Part shown: in pieces, positions 6,929 to 8,090 of the stretch
Layout of the letters: every line of letters starts with the position of its first letter
How positions within the stretch are numbered: position 1 is the first letter of the stretch
Origin: Candidatus Methanosuratincola sp.
GTDB taxonomy: Archaea > Thermoproteota > Methanomethylicia > Methanomethylicales > Methanomethylicaceae
Assembly (NCBI GenBank): GCA_029907755.1
Contig: JARYLH010000065.1
Span: 1 to 8,090, forward strand
Direction of reading: 5' to 3'
DNA length: 8,090 bases
Made by a program: the position numbers and the translations under genes
The notes under the pieces: model-generated
The model's database searches: none
What the model was told of the DNA's origin: nothing
The model's input: only the letters and a program-made list of their open reading frames with translations

Positions 6929-8057
6929 TCTTGTACCCCCTCACAGCCTCTATGAACTTGTCAAACAGGAACTCCGTGTCGTACGGTCCGGGCGACGCCT
7001 CCGGGTGCCACTGCACCGCGAAGACCTCCTTCTCAGGGTGGTATATTCCCTCGACGGTCCTGTCGTTCGCGTTTATGAAGCAAACCTCGAACGGCGTCCT
7101 GGCGAGCGAGCCCTCGTCGACGGCATAGCCGTGGTTCTGAGTCGTGATGTATCCCTTGCCGGTCCCCAGCTCTATCACGGGCTGGTTCTGCGCCCTGTGC
7201 CCGTACTTCAGCTTGTAAGTCTCCCCGCCCGAGGCAAGCGCAAGTATCTGGTTCCCCAGGCAGATCCCCATCACCGGCAGGTCGGTCTCCAGCAGGCTCC
7301 TCGCGCACCTTATCGTCTCCGTGCAGACCTTGGGGTTACCAGGACCGTTGCTCAGGAAGACCCCGGCGGGCTCGTAGCTGAGCACCTCCTCGAAGCTCGT
7401 GTTGAAGGGCACCCTGACCAGCCTCACCCCCCTCCTGAGCAGGTTCCTCACGATGTTAAGCTTCACGCCGCAGTCTATCAGAACCACAGTCGGCCCAGGC
7501 CCCTCGTAGACCAGCGCCCTCTTGATCGAGACCTCCTCTACCAGGTTCTTCGTCTCTATGTCGAACTTGGCGAGATCGGCGAATATCCCCTCTACATCCG
7601 GGTCCTCCCCCTCCGCGAGGGTTTGGATGGCCCCCTTCATCACCCCCCTCTCCCTTAGCCTCTTCGTCAGCTTCCGGGTGTCTATCCCGTATATTCCCGG
7701 GATCCCCTCGTCCTTCAGCCACTCGTCGAGGGTTCTGCCGCTGGTCCAGTGGCTCGGCTCGTCGCAGAGGTCGTGGATTACCAGCCCCTCTGCCTTTATC
7801 CCGTCAGACTCGAAGCAGTCTGGGATCTGCCCGGCTCCGCAAGCCGGAACCCCGTAGTTCCCGACAATCGGGTAAGTGAGCGTCAGTATCTGCCCGTTGT
7901 AGGACGGATCAGTCAGCGATTCCGGGTACCCCACCATCGATGTGGAGAAGACGACTTCCCCCAGCACCCTCCTGTTGGCCCCGAAAGACCTCCCGTAGAA
8001 GACCGTCCCGTCCTCCAGGACCAGCACTCCCTTAGCCCTGTTGAGCAAAATCAGCAC
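6921..8057 (-). CDS. carA: Carbamoyl-phosphate synthase, small (glutaminase) subunit
   Basis: Class I glutamine amidotransferase that hydrolyses glutamine and passes ammonia to CarB. 378 residues, normal for the family. The N-terminal CPSase small-chain domain (about 8-140) shows VLVLEDGTVFYGRSFG (11-26), EVVFSTSMVGYPESLTDPSY (34-53), YPIVGNYG (62-69) and GIYGIDTR (121-128). The glutaminase domain (about 190-373) has LSNGPGNP (235-242), the nucleophile elbow GICLGNQ with Cys266, the segment KLKYGHRAQNQPV (282-294), TTQNHG (305-310) and QWHPEASPGP with His351 and Glu353, so the catalytic triad is complete. I start at GTG 8057; the TATA box about 28 bases upstream would give a leaderless or nearly leaderless mRNA. 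A GTG ten codons later cuts into the conserved N-terminus and is less likely. First gene of the carAB operon. Confidence 0.96.
   Translation of the reverse strand: MLILLNRAKGVLVLEDGTVFYGRSFGANRRVLGEVVFSTSMVGYPESLTDPSYNGQILTLTYPIVGNYGVPACGAGQIPDCFESDGIKAEGLVIHDLCDEPSHWTSGRTLDEWLKDEGIPGIYGIDTRKLTKRLRERGVMKGAIQTLAEGEDPDVEGIFADLAKFDIETKNLVEEVSIKRALVYEGPGPTVVLIDCGVKLNIVRNLLRRGVRLVRVPFNTSFEEVLSYEPAGVFLSNGPGNPKVCTETIRCARSLLETDLPVMGICLGNQILALASGGETYKLKYGHRAQNQPVIELGTGKGYITTQNHGYAVDEGSLARTPFEVCFINANDRTVEGIYHPEKEVFAVQWHPEASPGPYDTEFLFDKFIEAVRGYKSA
6936..6942 (-). promoter_or_regulatory. Shine-Dalgarno site of carB inside carA
   Basis: GAGGGGG on the minus strand, 7 bases before the GTG start of carB and within the last codons of carA. 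It decides the carB start and, with the 8-base overlap of the two reading frames, supports coupled translation that would keep the two subunits at a fixed ratio. Confidence 0.65.
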
Positions 8058-8077
8058 CCTTAAGTGAGTGAGAGGCT

Positions 8078-8089
8078 AAAATTTATATT
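8078..8089 (-). promoter_or_regulatory. TATA box of the carAB operon
   Basis: The minus strand reads AATATAAATTTT at the right edge of the window. Its centre is about 27 bases from the carA GTG at 8057, so transcription is predicted to start within a few bases of that codon. No Shine-Dalgarno-like sequence at useful spacing lies between them, in keeping with a leaderless message. Any BRE or operator further upstream is outside the window. Confidence 0.6.
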
Positions 8090-8090
8090 G

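Overview
The window looks like a thermophile-leaning archaeal chromosome, most likely Thermoproteota in the broad sense, although the lineage cannot be fixed from sequence alone. The signs are a diphthamide-synthesis gene (dph6), a transketolase encoded as a separate N-terminal subunit, TATA-box promoters placed so that some mRNAs would be leaderless or nearly so, T-run rather than hairpin terminators, heavy AGG/AGA and ATA codon use, and GTG starts at three of five genes.

Layout. Positions 1-943 (minus) carry the transketolase N-terminal subunit, which runs off the left edge and is still open beyond the point where this subunit normally ends. Positions 944-1288 are a 345-base divergent intergenic region holding a perfect 24-bp tandem duplication, a 9-bp-arm inverted repeat and TATA-like sequences. 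Positions 1289-2893 (plus) encode a CPA2/Kef-type cation:proton antiporter with a C-terminal CBS pair; it converges on dph6 (2927-3583, minus). A short intergenic stretch (3584-3685) with a T-run and the dph6 TATA box separates dph6 from carB (3686-6928, minus), which overlaps the end of carA (6921-8057, minus) by 8 bases. The carA promoter lies at the right edge.

How the genes work together. carA and carB form one translationally coupled operon for the two subunits of glutamine-dependent carbamoyl-phosphate synthase, feeding pyrimidine and arginine synthesis. dph6 lies downstream on the same strand but has its own promoter and acts on elongation factor 2. Transketolase supplies pentose and erythrose phosphates, so it is metabolically upstream of nucleotide synthesis, but nothing in the sequence ties it to the car operon. 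The antiporter stands alone.

The content is mostly housekeeping and I see no clear new multi-gene system. The points worth a second look are the hydrophobic in-frame continuation of the transketolase ORF, the duplicated element and inverted repeat in front of it, a Met-Glu pair where CPA2 antiporters usually have Asp-Asp or Asn-Asp, a PP-loop in Dph6 that lacks one glycine, and a CarB that reads more like the eukaryotic CAD synthetase than the E. coli enzyme.
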